Origin: Holophaga sp. | GTDB lineage: Bacteria; Acidobacteriota; Holophagae; Holophagales; Holophagaceae | Assembly (NCBI GenBank): GCA_031292735.1 | Contig: JARLGP010000107.1 | Coordinates: 1-31,685, forward strand | Length of the DNA stretch: 31,685 bases | Reading direction: 5' to 3' | Part shown: positions 13,664-21,942 of the stretch, piece after piece | Layout: the number at the start of each line of letters is the position of its first letter | Position numbering within the stretch: position 1 is the stretch's first letter | The notes under the pieces: model-generated | Seen by the model: only the letters and a program-made list of their open reading frames with translations | Databases searched by the model: none | What the model was told of the DNA's origin: nothing | Translations under genes and position numbers: made by a program

Positions 13664-14818
13664 TCAGCCCAGCGCTTCGGCCCCGCCGAACACCCGGGCC
13701 GGGCTCAGCTCCTCCAGGATGGCCGCATCGCCCGGGCGCAGGTCGTTGGTGACCACCCGCGCCACCAGGGCGCCCACCCCGGGGCCCAGCATGTAGCCCT
13801 GGCCGCACATGCCGATGGCGTCCACGTAGCCTTCCAGGTCCATGGAACGGCCGATGATGGGCGAGCCGTCCGGGGTCATGGGGTAGAGCCCGCGCCAGGT
13901 GCGGCGGATCTTCAGGTTGCCCAGCTTGGGCATGAGGTCCACCATGCGCCGGGCGATCATCGGCAGGTAGGCCGAGGTTTCCCGCCGGTCGGAGCCGACG
14001 ATGGCCGGGTTGGGCGTGTAGCAGAAGATCACCTGCCCGGGCCGGTGCTGGTAGAAGTAGAAATTGGCCGAGCCCGGGGCCTCGCGGATGTCCACCACCA
14101 TGGGGTCCAGGAACGGCGCCACCGGCTCGGTGATGCCGCCCTCGTGGCAGTCCGGCGCCACCGGGGCGTCCAGCCCGCCCGCCTGGGCAACGGCCCGGGC
14201 CCAGGCCCCGCCGGCGTTGACCACGCAGCCGGTGGCATAGCCGCCCTTGTCGGTGCGCACCCCCACCACCTTGCCCTTGCGCCGCATGATGTTGGTGACC
14301 CGCTCGGTGAAGCGGAAATCCACCCCCAGCTCCAGCGCCCGGGCCTTGAAGGCCAGGTTGCTGCGCATGGGCGAGGCGGAGCCGTCCTCGGGGGACAGGG
14401 TGCCGCCCAGCAGGCCCTCCTGGCGCAGCCCGGGGCTCTTGCGCAGCAGCTCGTCCCGGTCCAGCCAGTCGATGTTCAGCCCGGCCCGCTTCTGCACCAC
14501 CAGCAGGTCCTTGAGCAGCTTCTCCTCCTCGGGCCGGTACGCCACGAAGGCGTAGCCGCCCTGGTACCACTCGATGTTGAAGCCGTGGGCCTCCTCCCAG
14601 TGGGAGAACACCTCCAGGCTGTCCAGGCAGAGCTTGATCTTGGCCGGCGCCGAATGGGTGGCGCGGATGCCGCCCAGGGCGCACTTGTTGCTGCCCTGGC
14701 CGCTGGAGGCGAACTGGTCCAGGCACAGGACCTTGAGTCCCTTTTCGGCCAGGTACATGGCGGAGGGCATGCCGATGCTGCCGGCGCCGATGACAATGGC
14801 GTCATAAACGATGGTCAT
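13664..14818 (-). CDS. FAD-dependent oxidoreductase, catalytic subunit of an amino/imino-acid dehydrogenase
   Basis: A 384-residue DAO-family flavoprotein, the family of sarcosine oxidase beta, D-amino-acid dehydrogenase and the beta subunit of dye-linked proline dehydrogenases. The dinucleotide-binding GAGSIGMPSAMYLAEKG lies at about residues 11-27. GIRATHS follows near 50-56, and the C-terminal FAD-contacting GMCGQGYMLGPGVG lies near 342-355. Its ATG overlaps the stop of the large Fe-S/flavin subunit by one base (TGATG), with GGAGG 7 bp upstream, so the two products are coupled and probably form one complex. The substrate is not fixed by sequence; proline, hydroxyproline, sarcosine or a D-amino acid are all possible. 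Confidence 0.8.
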   Translation of the reverse strand: MTIVYDAIVIGAGSIGMPSAMYLAEKGLKVLCLDQFASSGQGSNKCALGGIRATHSAPAKIKLCLDSLEVFSHWEEAHGFNIEWYQGGYAFVAYRPEEEKLLKDLLVVQKRAGLNIDWLDRDELLRKSPGLRQEGLLGGTLSPEDGSASPMRSNLAFKARALELGVDFRFTERVTNIMRRKGKVVGVRTDKGGYATGCVVNAGGAWARAVAQAGGLDAPVAPDCHEGGITEPVAPFLDPMVVDIREAPGSANFYFYQHRPGQVIFCYTPNPAIVGSDRRETSAYLPMIARRMVDLMPKLGNLKIRRTWRGLYPMTPDGSPIIGRSMDLEGYVDAIGMCGQGYMLGPGVGALVARVVTNDLRPGDAAILEELSPARVFGGAEALG

Positions 14819-16989
14819 CACAGACCTCCCTGGAAGGCACTGACGGCATGGGTCTTGGCCACATCGGGAACCGGGCCTTCGCCCGTGACCAGGCCGGCGA
14901 AGGCGCCCATGGGCACCTCCATGAAGATCGGCCGGCGGGTCAGCTCGGTGACCTCGGACGGCGGCACCCCTTCCTCCCGGAACAGCCGGGCGATGAGGCT
15001 CGGGCAGGTCTTGCCGCCGCAGGCCCCCATGCCGGCGCGGGTGCCGGCCTTCAGCTCGTTCATGTCGCGCACCCCGGCCCGGATCCGGGCGCGGATCTCG
15101 CCCGCGGTGACCCGCTCGCAGCGGCAGACGATCTCGTCGTCCTCCAGCCGCTTGACGGTATCGGGCATGGACTCGCCCACCCAGGGCTGCTGCACCCGGA
15201 TCCCGGCGATCTGCTTGGCGATGGCCAGGGGCGCCCGCACCTTCACCAGCACCGCGTGGTCGGCGAACGTGGGAGACCGGGTCTTCACCACCGGCACGTT
15301 GCCCAGCACCTGGCCGAGGGTGTCCAGCACGGTGACCGCCTGGCCCACCTCCAGCGTGTTGCCGGGGAACTCGTAGGGGATCGTCACCAGCGCCTCGCCC
15401 ACCTGCTTGCGGTAGTCCACCAGGGTCACCGCCAGCCCGGGGCACACCGCCACGCACTGCTCGCAGGCGATGCAGTCCTGCTCGTTGAAGGTGGGCACCC
15501 CGAGGATGTCGCCGCCCTCGATCTGGATGGAGCCCTGCGGGCAGATGCTGGTGCAGGGGTTGCAGGGGATCTCCTGGGAGCAGTGGAACACCGGGAACAC
15601 GCCCTGCTCCTGCTCGGGGATCTCCTCGGTGATGGTGGCGCCCGGCCGCGCCTTCAGCACGGCGGCGGTGCGGTGCCACTCGGGCGGCACCTCGCCCACG
15701 TCCCGACCCAGGGACTTGGCGATCTCCAGCCCGCGGATCTTGCCGGTGAACATGGCCGCCGAGGCCTCGGCGATCTCCTCGGCGTCGCCGGCGGCGAACA
15801 CCGGCAGGCCGAACTCCTTGGCCTTGAGGAAGAACTCGTTCACCGATTCCAGGCCCACCGCCACCAGCACGGTGTCGCACTTGAAGGTGCGCTCGGTGCC
15901 GGCCACCGGCCGCCAGGCGCTGTCCAGCCGGGCGACGGTCACCGATTCCACTTCCTCGGCGCCGTTGGCGGACAGCACCGTGTGCGAGGTGTAGATGGGC
16001 ACGCCCATGCGCGCCAGCTTGTCCTTGTGCACCTTGTAGCCGCCGCATTCCGGCAGCGCCTCGCACAGGCCCACCACCTCGATGCCCGCCTGCAGGGCGT
16101 GGTACGCGGCGATCAGGCCGACGTTGCCGCCGCCGACGATGAACAGGCGCTCGGTGGGCCGCACCATGTCCCGGTTCACCAGGGTCTGGAAGGCGCCCGC
16201 GCCGTACACCCCCGGCAGGGTGTTGCCCCTGAAAACCAGGGACTTCTCCCGGGCCCCGGTGGCCACCAGCAGCACCTGGGGGGCCACCAGGAAGTAGTGG
16301 CCGTCCCGGAGAATGCCCACCTTGCGGTCGGAGAACACCGCCAGGGCGTTGCTGTTGTTCCAGATGCGCACGTTCTCGTAGCCGCGCAGCTCCTTCTCCA
16401 GCTTGGCGCCGATGTCCAGGCCGCGGGTGCCGGCGTGGCAGGCGTCGATGGAGCCGAAGAACTTGTGGGTCTGCAGCACCAGCTTGCCGCCCAGGCTGGC
16501 CTTGTCGTCCACCAGGATCACCCCGACCCCGGCCTTGGCCAGTTCGATGGCCGCGGACAGGCCGGCGGGACCGCCGCCCAGGATCAGGCATTCCACATCC
16601 AGGGTTTCGATGTCGCGGAAACGCACGGCCTTTTCGTCCTCCCGGCAAGGCATGCCTTGCCAGGAGTCTAAGGGCACCTCGGGCAGCTGGGACTTGCCGT
16701 CCAGCGGCCCCACCGCCATGCCCTCGCGCACCGGCACCATGCAGGACTTCACCGACAGGCCGTCGGCGATCACCGAGCACTGGGCGCACTGGCCGTTGGC
16801 GCAGAAGATGCCCTGGGGGGCGCCGTCCTTGAAGTGGTGGCCGAACACCCTGATCCCGTTGGCGAACAGGGCCGAGGCGATGGTTTCCCCTTCCCGCGCC
16901 AGCAGCGCCTTCCCCTGCCAGGTGAACCTGACGGTGGGATCCGGCGGCACGGCCAGGATGGGATGCTCCTTGATCCGGAAGTCCGACAT
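14818..16989 (-). CDS. multi-domain Fe-S/FAD/NAD oxidoreductase, alpha subunit of an amino/imino-acid dehydrogenase
   Basis: A 723-residue fusion that joins parts found as separate subunits in other dye-linked dehydrogenases. In order: a [2Fe-2S] ferredoxin-like domain (C63, C68, C71, C83); a pyridine-nucleotide-disulfide-type flavoprotein domain, with GGGPAGLSAA (138-147) for FAD and GGGNVGLIAA (286-295) for the second nucleotide; two [4Fe-4S] clusters (C470, C476, C479, C483 and C506, C509, C512, C516); and a C-terminal BFD-like [2Fe-2S] domain (C622, C624, C657, C662). This fits the electron-transfer subunit of proline, hydroxyproline, opine or HcnBC-type dehydrogenases, with the downstream DAO-family protein oxidising the substrate. 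AGGAG 7 bp upstream supports the start. It diverges from the aspartase-like gene across a palindrome-bearing intergenic region. Confidence 0.82.
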   Translation of the reverse strand: MSDFRIKEHPILAVPPDPTVRFTWQGKALLAREGETIASALFANGIRVFGHHFKDGAPQGIFCANGQCAQCSVIADGLSVKSCMVPVREGMAVGPLDGKSQLPEVPLDSWQGMPCREDEKAVRFRDIETLDVECLILGGGPAGLSAAIELAKAGVGVILVDDKASLGGKLVLQTHKFFGSIDACHAGTRGLDIGAKLEKELRGYENVRIWNNSNALAVFSDRKVGILRDGHYFLVAPQVLLVATGAREKSLVFRGNTLPGVYGAGAFQTLVNRDMVRPTERLFIVGGGNVGLIAAYHALQAGIEVVGLCEALPECGGYKVHKDKLARMGVPIYTSHTVLSANGAEEVESVTVARLDSAWRPVAGTERTFKCDTVLVAVGLESVNEFFLKAKEFGLPVFAAGDAEEIAEASAAMFTGKIRGLEIAKSLGRDVGEVPPEWHRTAAVLKARPGATITEEIPEQEQGVFPVFHCSQEIPCNPCTSICPQGSIQIEGGDILGVPTFNEQDCIACEQCVAVCPGLAVTLVDYRKQVGEALVTIPYEFPGNTLEVGQAVTVLDTLGQVLGNVPVVKTRSPTFADHAVLVKVRAPLAIAKQIAGIRVQQPWVGESMPDTVKRLEDDEIVCRCERVTAGEIRARIRAGVRDMNELKAGTRAGMGACGGKTCPSLIARLFREEGVPPSEVTELTRRPIFMEVPMGAFAGLVTGEGPVPDVAKTHAVSAFQGGL

Positions 16990-17071
16990 TCCAATTCTCC
17001 TATGTGCGATGACCCTGGGAGGGAATTGCCTACAATTCGACAGGTCCAGTAAACCACCACTCCCGGGGCCC

Positions 17072-17089
17072 TGTTCTGGGCCCAGAACA
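17072..17089. promoter_or_regulatory. 18-bp perfect palindrome, candidate operator
   Basis: TGTTCTGGGCCCAGAACA is a perfect, gapless 18-bp palindrome in the 180-bp gap between two divergent genes, 82 bp from one start codon and 80 bp from the other. Gapless symmetry suits a dimeric regulator better than a terminator hairpin, since there are no loop bases and no T-run. Confidence 0.6.
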
Positions 17090-17109
17090 CTTGTGACATT
17101 TGTCAGAAG
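17090..17109. promoter_or_regulatory. second inverted repeat, candidate operator/promoter region
   Basis: TGACA-TT-TGTCA (17094-17105) lies directly beside the 18-bp palindrome and is flanked by CTTG and GAAG, which extend the symmetry with one mismatch. On the plus strand TTGTGA (17091-17096), followed after 17 bp by TTTAAG, could serve as a weak promoter for the lyase gene and would overlap this element. Confidence 0.4.
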
Positions 17110-17169
17110 CTAATTTAAGTTACCAGCCCCCGGGGCGGTATATTTCCAGAGACAGCTTCTCAGGACCCC

Positions 17170-18597
17170 ATGGCCAGTGATCCCCATGCCCTTCCGCAAC
17201 GCCAGGAGCAGGACTCCCTGGGCGCCATGGCTGTCCCGGCCCGGTCCCGGCACGGCATCCACACCGCGCGCGCCCTGGACAATTTTCCCCTCCTCGGGCG
17301 GCCGGTGCACCCCGCCCTGGCCCGGGCCTTCGGCGCGGTGAAGCTGGCGGCGCTGCGCAGCAACCGGCAGCTGGGATTCTTCCCGGACGCGGCCAAGGCC
17401 GACGCCATGGAGCGGGCCTGCCGGGAACTGATGGAGGGCGCCCTGGCCGCCGAGATCCAGGTGGACGCCCTGCAGGGCGGCGCCGGCACCTCCACCAACA
17501 TGAACGTGAACGAGGTGCTGGCCAACCGCGCCCTGGAGCTGCTGGGGCTGGCCCCGGGGGAATACGGGCGGGTGTCCCCGCTGGATGATTTCAACCTGCA
17601 CCAGAGCACCAACGACACCTTCCCCACCGCCCTGCGGATCGCCGCCATCGGCGGGCTGCGCGAGCTGGAGCGCAAGGTGCTGGCCCTGCAGGAGGCCTTC
17701 CAGGACCAGGAAAAGGCCCTGGCCCACGTGGTGAAGGTGGCCCGCACCGAATGCCAGGACGCCGTGCTCACCACCCTGGGGCGGAGCATGGGGGCCTACG
17801 CGGAGGCGCTAAACCGCGACCGCTGGCGGCTGGCCAAGAGCGAAGAGCGGCTGCGGGTGGTGAACCTGGGCGGCACCGCCATCGGCACCGGGCTGGCCGC
17901 GCCCACCGCCTACATCTTCCGGGTGGTGGAGGAGCTGCGCGAGATCACCGGGCTGGGCCTGGCCCGGGCCGAGAACCTGGTGGAGGCCACCCAGAACCTG
18001 GACACCCTGGTGGAGGTTTCCGGCCTGCTCAAGGCCCTGGCCACCACCCTGATCAAGCTGTGCTCCGACCTGCGCCTGCTGTCCAGCGGCCCCGAAGCGG
18101 GCCTGGGCGAGCTGCGGCTGCCGCCGCGCCAGGCGGGCAGCTCGATCATGCCCGGCAAGGTGAACCCGGTGATTCCCGAGGCGGTCACCCAGGCCGCCAT
18201 CATGGCCCTGGCCCATGACCAGGCGCTGAGCCTGGCGGTGGCCATGGGCTCCCTGGAACTGAACCCGTTCATGCCCCTGGTGGCCCACAGCCTGCTGGAA
18301 AGCCTGGACCTGCTGGCCCGGGGCTGCGACATCCTGCGCCGCCACTGCGTGCTGGGGCTCAGCGCCGACGAGGCGCGCTGCCGGTCCCAGGTGGAGAACG
18401 GCACCGCCGCCGCCACCGCCCTGCTGCCGCTGATCGGCTACGACCAGGCCGCGGCCCTGGCCGCCGAAGCCCGGCGCACCGGCCTCGGGCTCAAGGCCAC
18501 CGCCCTGGCCTCCGGGCTGGTGAGCGCCGAACAGTTCGACCAGCTCACCAGCCCCGAAGCAGTGGGCCGGCTTGGCTGGAGGAAGGCTTTGCCATGA
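17170..18597 (+). CDS. aspartase/fumarase superfamily lyase, probable aspartate ammonia-lyase
   Basis: A 475-residue member of the aspartase/fumarase superfamily. GGAGTSTNMNVNEVLANRA (about 102-120) and HQSTNDTFPTALRIA (about 144-158) match the first two conserved regions. The mobile loop GSSIMPGKVNPVIPE (about 330-344) carries the catalytic serine. The VIPE ending and the NEVLANRA form favour aspartase over fumarase, though the usual NMSQS before TND is replaced by NLHQS. The reaction would be aspartate to fumarate plus ammonium. Its stop overlaps the hydF start as ATGA. That coupling suggests a role in hydrogenase maturation, for example supplying ammonium for the bridging amine ligand, rather than general aspartate breakdown. 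An AGGA motif precedes the ATG. Confidence 0.8.
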   Translation: MASDPHALPQRQEQDSLGAMAVPARSRHGIHTARALDNFPLLGRPVHPALARAFGAVKLAALRSNRQLGFFPDAAKADAMERACRELMEGALAAEIQVDALQGGAGTSTNMNVNEVLANRALELLGLAPGEYGRVSPLDDFNLHQSTNDTFPTALRIAAIGGLRELERKVLALQEAFQDQEKALAHVVKVARTECQDAVLTTLGRSMGAYAEALNRDRWRLAKSEERLRVVNLGGTAIGTGLAAPTAYIFRVVEELREITGLGLARAENLVEATQNLDTLVEVSGLLKALATTLIKLCSDLRLLSSGPEAGLGELRLPPRQAGSSIMPGKVNPVIPEAVTQAAIMALAHDQALSLAVAMGSLELNPFMPLVAHSLLESLDLLARGCDILRRHCVLGLSADEARCRSQVENGTAAATALLPLIGYDQAAALAAEARRTGLGLKATALASGLVSAEQFDQLTSPEAVGRLGWRKALP

Positions 18598-19844
18598 CCA
18601 TGCAGTCCGCCCCCCAATCCCTTCGTCTGCACATCGGCCTGTTCGGCCGGCGGAACGTGGGCAAATCCTCGCTGCTCAACGCCATCACCCGCCAGCAGGT
18701 GAGCATCGTGTCCAGCCAGGCCGGCACCACCACCGACCCGGTGGAAAAGCCCATGGAACTGCTGCCCCTGGGCCCGGTGCTGTTCGTGGACACCGCCGGG
18801 GTGGACGACGAAGGCGCCCTGGGCGAGCTGCGCATGGCCCGCACCCGCGCGGTGCTGGACCGGGTGGACCTGGGGGTGATCGTCACCGAGGGGGCGTGGG
18901 GCGGCTTCGAGGCCGGCCTGCTGGAGCAGCTGCGGGCCCGCAAGGTGCCGGCCCTGGTGGTGCGCAACAAGGCCGACCTGGGGCTGGAGGCCTGGGCCGA
19001 CCCCGGGGTGCCCCAGGTGGCGGTGAGCGCCCTGGAGGGCACCGGCATCCTGGACCTGCGCGAAGCGCTGCTGGCCCTGGCCCCGGCCGACTTCTTCGAC
19101 AACCGGCGGCTGGTGGCCGACCTGGTGCCGCCCGGGGAGCTGGCGGTGCTGGTGGTGCCCATCGACAAGGAGGCGCCCAAGGGCCGGCTGATCCTGCCCC
19201 AGGTGATGGCCATCCGCGACCTGCTGGACGGCGAGGCCATGGCCCTGGTGGTGCAGGAGCGGGAGCTGGCCAGCGCGCTGGCCCGGCAGAAGCGCCCGCC
19301 CGCGCTGGTGGTCACCGATTCCCAGGTCTTTCTCAAGGTGGCCGCGGACGTGCCCCCGGCGGTGCCCATGACGTCCTTTTCCATCCTCATGAGCCGGTTC
19401 CAGGGCGACCTGGCCGAACAGGTGCGCGGCACCCTGGGCATCGAGCGGCTGAAGGGCGGCGACCGGGTGCTCATGGCCGAGACCTGCAGCCACCACCCGG
19501 TGGGGGAGGACATCGGCCGGGTGAAGATCCCCCGCTGGCTCACCCAGTACGTGGGCGCCAAGCTGGAATTCGTGCACGTCCAGGGCCGGGACTTCCCGGC
19601 CGACCTGAGCCCCTACCGGCTGGTGGTGCACTGCGGCAACTGCACCGGCAACCGCCGGGAGATGCTGTCGCGGATCCACCGCTGCCGGGAGGCCGGGGTG
19701 CCCATCACCAACTACGGCCTGACCATCGCCTACTCCCTGGGCATCTTCCAGCGCGCCCTGGGACCGTTCCCGGCGGCGCTGGAAGCCTTCGCCCAGGGCG
19801 CGGCACGAACCTACTTGCCCCTGGCCGAGCGTCCGGATCGATGA
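18594..19844 (+). CDS. hydF: [FeFe]-hydrogenase maturation GTPase HydF
   Basis: A 416-residue HydF, the scaffold on which the 2Fe subcluster of [FeFe]-hydrogenase is completed and from which it is delivered to HydA. The N-terminal GTPase domain has GRRNVGKSS (18-26), the switch threonines TTTD (45-48), DTAG (66-69) and NKAD (125-128). A dimerisation region follows. The C-terminal cluster-binding domain has C298 and H300 in ETCSHHP and C347 and C350 in HCGNCTGNR, the CxH...CxxC signature that separates HydF from other GTPases. The ATG overlaps the lyase stop by 4 bp. HydE, HydG and a hydrogenase are not in the window, so they must be elsewhere. Confidence 0.95.
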   Translation: MTMQSAPQSLRLHIGLFGRRNVGKSSLLNAITRQQVSIVSSQAGTTTDPVEKPMELLPLGPVLFVDTAGVDDEGALGELRMARTRAVLDRVDLGVIVTEGAWGGFEAGLLEQLRARKVPALVVRNKADLGLEAWADPGVPQVAVSALEGTGILDLREALLALAPADFFDNRRLVADLVPPGELAVLVVPIDKEAPKGRLILPQVMAIRDLLDGEAMALVVQERELASALARQKRPPALVVTDSQVFLKVAADVPPAVPMTSFSILMSRFQGDLAEQVRGTLGIERLKGGDRVLMAETCSHHPVGEDIGRVKIPRWLTQYVGAKLEFVHVQGRDFPADLSPYRLVVHCGNCTGNRREMLSRIHRCREAGVPITNYGLTIAYSLGIFQRALGPFPAALEAFAQGAARTYLPLAERPDR

Positions 19845-19875
19845 GAACATGATGACCGGTTCAGACGAGGCCACC

Positions 19876-21891
19876 ATGACCCCCACCCTACGACACTCAG
19901 TCTGCCCCTTCGATTGCCCCGACAGCTGCGGCCTGCTGGTGGAAGTGGCCGAAGGCCGGGCGGTCGCGGTGAAGGGCGACCCCGAGCACCCCCACAGCCG
20001 GGGCACCCTCTGCCCCAAGATGACCCAGTACCAGGACACCGTGCACTCCCCGCTGCGGCTCACCACCCCCCTGCTGGCCACCGGCCTCAAGGGCAGCGGG
20101 AGCTTCGCCCCCATCTCCTGGGCGGAGGCCATCGCCCGCATCGCGGAGCGCTGGCGGGCGATCATCGCCGAGCACGGGGCCCAGGCCATCCTGCCCTACT
20201 CCTACGCCGGCACCATGGGCCTCATCCAGCGCAACGCCGGCCACCCCTTCTTCCATCGGCTGGGCGCCTCGAAACTCGACCGGACCATCTGCTCGCCGGC
20301 CAAGGCGGCCGGCTGGGCCGCGGTCATGGGCCAGACCCCGGCCCTGCCGCCGGACACCGTGCGCCACAGCGACCTGGTGCTGCTCTGGGGCATCAACGCC
20401 CTGGCCACCAGCCTGCACAGCCTGCAGTGGGTGCGCGAAGCCCGCCGGGCCGGGGCCAGGGTCTGGCTGATCGACACCTACGAAACCCCCACGGCGGCCG
20501 TGGCCGACCGCACCTTCCTGGTGCGCCCGGGCAGCGACGGCGCCCTGGCCCTGGGCCTCATGCACCTGCTGGTGCGGGACGGGCTGCAGGACACCGCCTT
20601 CATCGAGGCCCAGGTGCAGGGCTTCCCGGAGCTGGCGGCCCAGGTGCTGCCGCACTATCCGCCGGAGCGGGTGGCGGCCCTCACTGGGCTTCCGGTGCCG
20701 GTGCTGGAAGAGCTGGCCCAGGCCTACGGCCGGGCCCGGGCGCCGTACCTCCTGCTGGGCAGCGGGCTGTCCCGCTACGGCAACGGCGCCATGAACATCC
20801 GCGCCATCGCCTGCCTGCCGGCGCTGGTGGGCGCCTGGGCCCACCCGGGCGGCGGCGGTTTCGCCGGGGTCAGCAACAGCGGCGGCTTCGCCATGGACCA
20901 GGTGACCCGGGAGGACTTCCTGCCCGGCCCGGTGCGCACCATCAACATGAACCGCCTGGGCCAGGCCCTGGAAACCCTGGACGACCCCCCGGTCCAGGGC
21001 CTGTACGTCTACCATTCCAACCCCGCGGCGGTGGCTCCGGACCAGAACGCCGTGCTGCGCGGCCTGGCCCGCCCGGACCTGTTCACCGTGGTGCACGAGC
21101 GCTTCCTCACCGACACCGCGCGCTATGCCGACCTGGTGCTGCCGGCCACCTCCTCCCTGGAGCACAGCGACCTCTACCGGGCCTACGGCAGCTACTGCGT
21201 CCAGCGGGTGCGGGCCGCCATCCCCCCGGTGGGCGAAAGCCGCAGCAACTGGGAGGTGTTCCGCCTGCTGGCCGAGGCCATGGGCTTCCAGGAGCCGTTC
21301 TTCCGGCAAAGCGCCGACGACCTCATCGACCACCTGCTCAGCCTGCCCAGCCCGGTGCGGGAAGGCCTGGACCGGGACGCCCTGGAGGCCGGCAAGGCGG
21401 TGGAACTGCGCCCGCAGGCCAGCGGCTTCCGCACCCCCTCCGGCCGGATCGAACTGCTGAACCCCCGGCTGGACCCGCCCCTCCCCTGCTACCTGCCCCG
21501 CCACGCGGACGGCGATCCTCTGCCGTTCTCCCTCATGACCGCCCCCGCCCTGCTCAGCCTCAACTCCTCCTTCCAGGAGCGGGACGCCCTGCGCAAGCGC
21601 CAGGGCGGCATGCGCCTGCTCATGAACCCGGACGACGCCCGGGCCCGGGGGTTCCAGGACGGGCAGCCGGTGGCCGCCTGCAACGATCTGGGCGAAGTGC
21701 GCTTCCAGCTGGAGATCAGCCCCCGGGTGCCCCCGGACCTGGTGGTGGCCGAAGGGGTGTGGTGGACCGCCTTCGCCCCCGGGGACCGCACCGTCAACGC
21801 CCTCACCTCCCAGCGGCTCACCGACCAGGGCGGCGGCAGCACCTTTTACGACAACCGGGTGGACGTCCGGGCATTGGCCGGGAACCTTTAG
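19876..21891 (+). CDS. molybdopterin oxidoreductase (DMSO-reductase superfamily)
   Basis: About 671 residues of a DMSO-reductase-family catalytic subunit that binds bis-molybdopterin guanine dinucleotide. The N-terminal [4Fe-4S] motif reads CPFDCPDSCG, with a later Cys in GTLCPK. A Cys in DRTICSPAKAAGW (about 136-148) aligns with the position that ligates molybdenum in formate dehydrogenase and Nap-type enzymes. The C-terminal molydop-binding domain starts near FSLMTAPALLSLNSSFQERD and ends at GGGSTFYDNRVDV. No Tat signal is present, so it is probably cytoplasmic. The substrate is unknown. GAGG supports the ATG at 19876 over 19849. The gap from hydF is 31 bp, so co-transcription is likely. 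moaE at 10794-11222 provides one cofactor enzyme. Confidence 0.85.
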   Translation: MTPTLRHSVCPFDCPDSCGLLVEVAEGRAVAVKGDPEHPHSRGTLCPKMTQYQDTVHSPLRLTTPLLATGLKGSGSFAPISWAEAIARIAERWRAIIAEHGAQAILPYSYAGTMGLIQRNAGHPFFHRLGASKLDRTICSPAKAAGWAAVMGQTPALPPDTVRHSDLVLLWGINALATSLHSLQWVREARRAGARVWLIDTYETPTAAVADRTFLVRPGSDGALALGLMHLLVRDGLQDTAFIEAQVQGFPELAAQVLPHYPPERVAALTGLPVPVLEELAQAYGRARAPYLLLGSGLSRYGNGAMNIRAIACLPALVGAWAHPGGGGFAGVSNSGGFAMDQVTREDFLPGPVRTINMNRLGQALETLDDPPVQGLYVYHSNPAAVAPDQNAVLRGLARPDLFTVVHERFLTDTARYADLVLPATSSLEHSDLYRAYGSYCVQRVRAAIPPVGESRSNWEVFRLLAEAMGFQEPFFRQSADDLIDHLLSLPSPVREGLDRDALEAGKAVELRPQASGFRTPSGRIELLNPRLDPPLPCYLPRHADGDPLPFSLMTAPALLSLNSSFQERDALRKRQGGMRLLMNPDDARARGFQDGQPVAACNDLGEVRFQLEISPRVPPDLVVAEGVWWTAFAPGDRTVNALTSQRLTDQGGGSTFYDNRVDVRALAGNL

Positions 21892-21900
21892 GCGGGCCGG

Positions 21901-21924
21901 GGCAACTATTCAGGAGTAGTTGCC
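21901..21924. other. stem-loop between the molybdoenzyme and kinase genes
   Basis: A perfect 8-bp stem, GGCAACTA with TAGTTGCC, surrounds an 8-base loop TTCAGGAG, 9 bp past the molybdoenzyme stop. No T-run follows, so it is a weak terminator candidate or an mRNA-stabilising element. The loop shows an AGGAG motif, but the kinase start lies too far downstream for it to act as its ribosome binding site. Confidence 0.4.
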
Positions 21925-21942
21925 AATCCGCCCAAGGTTCCC

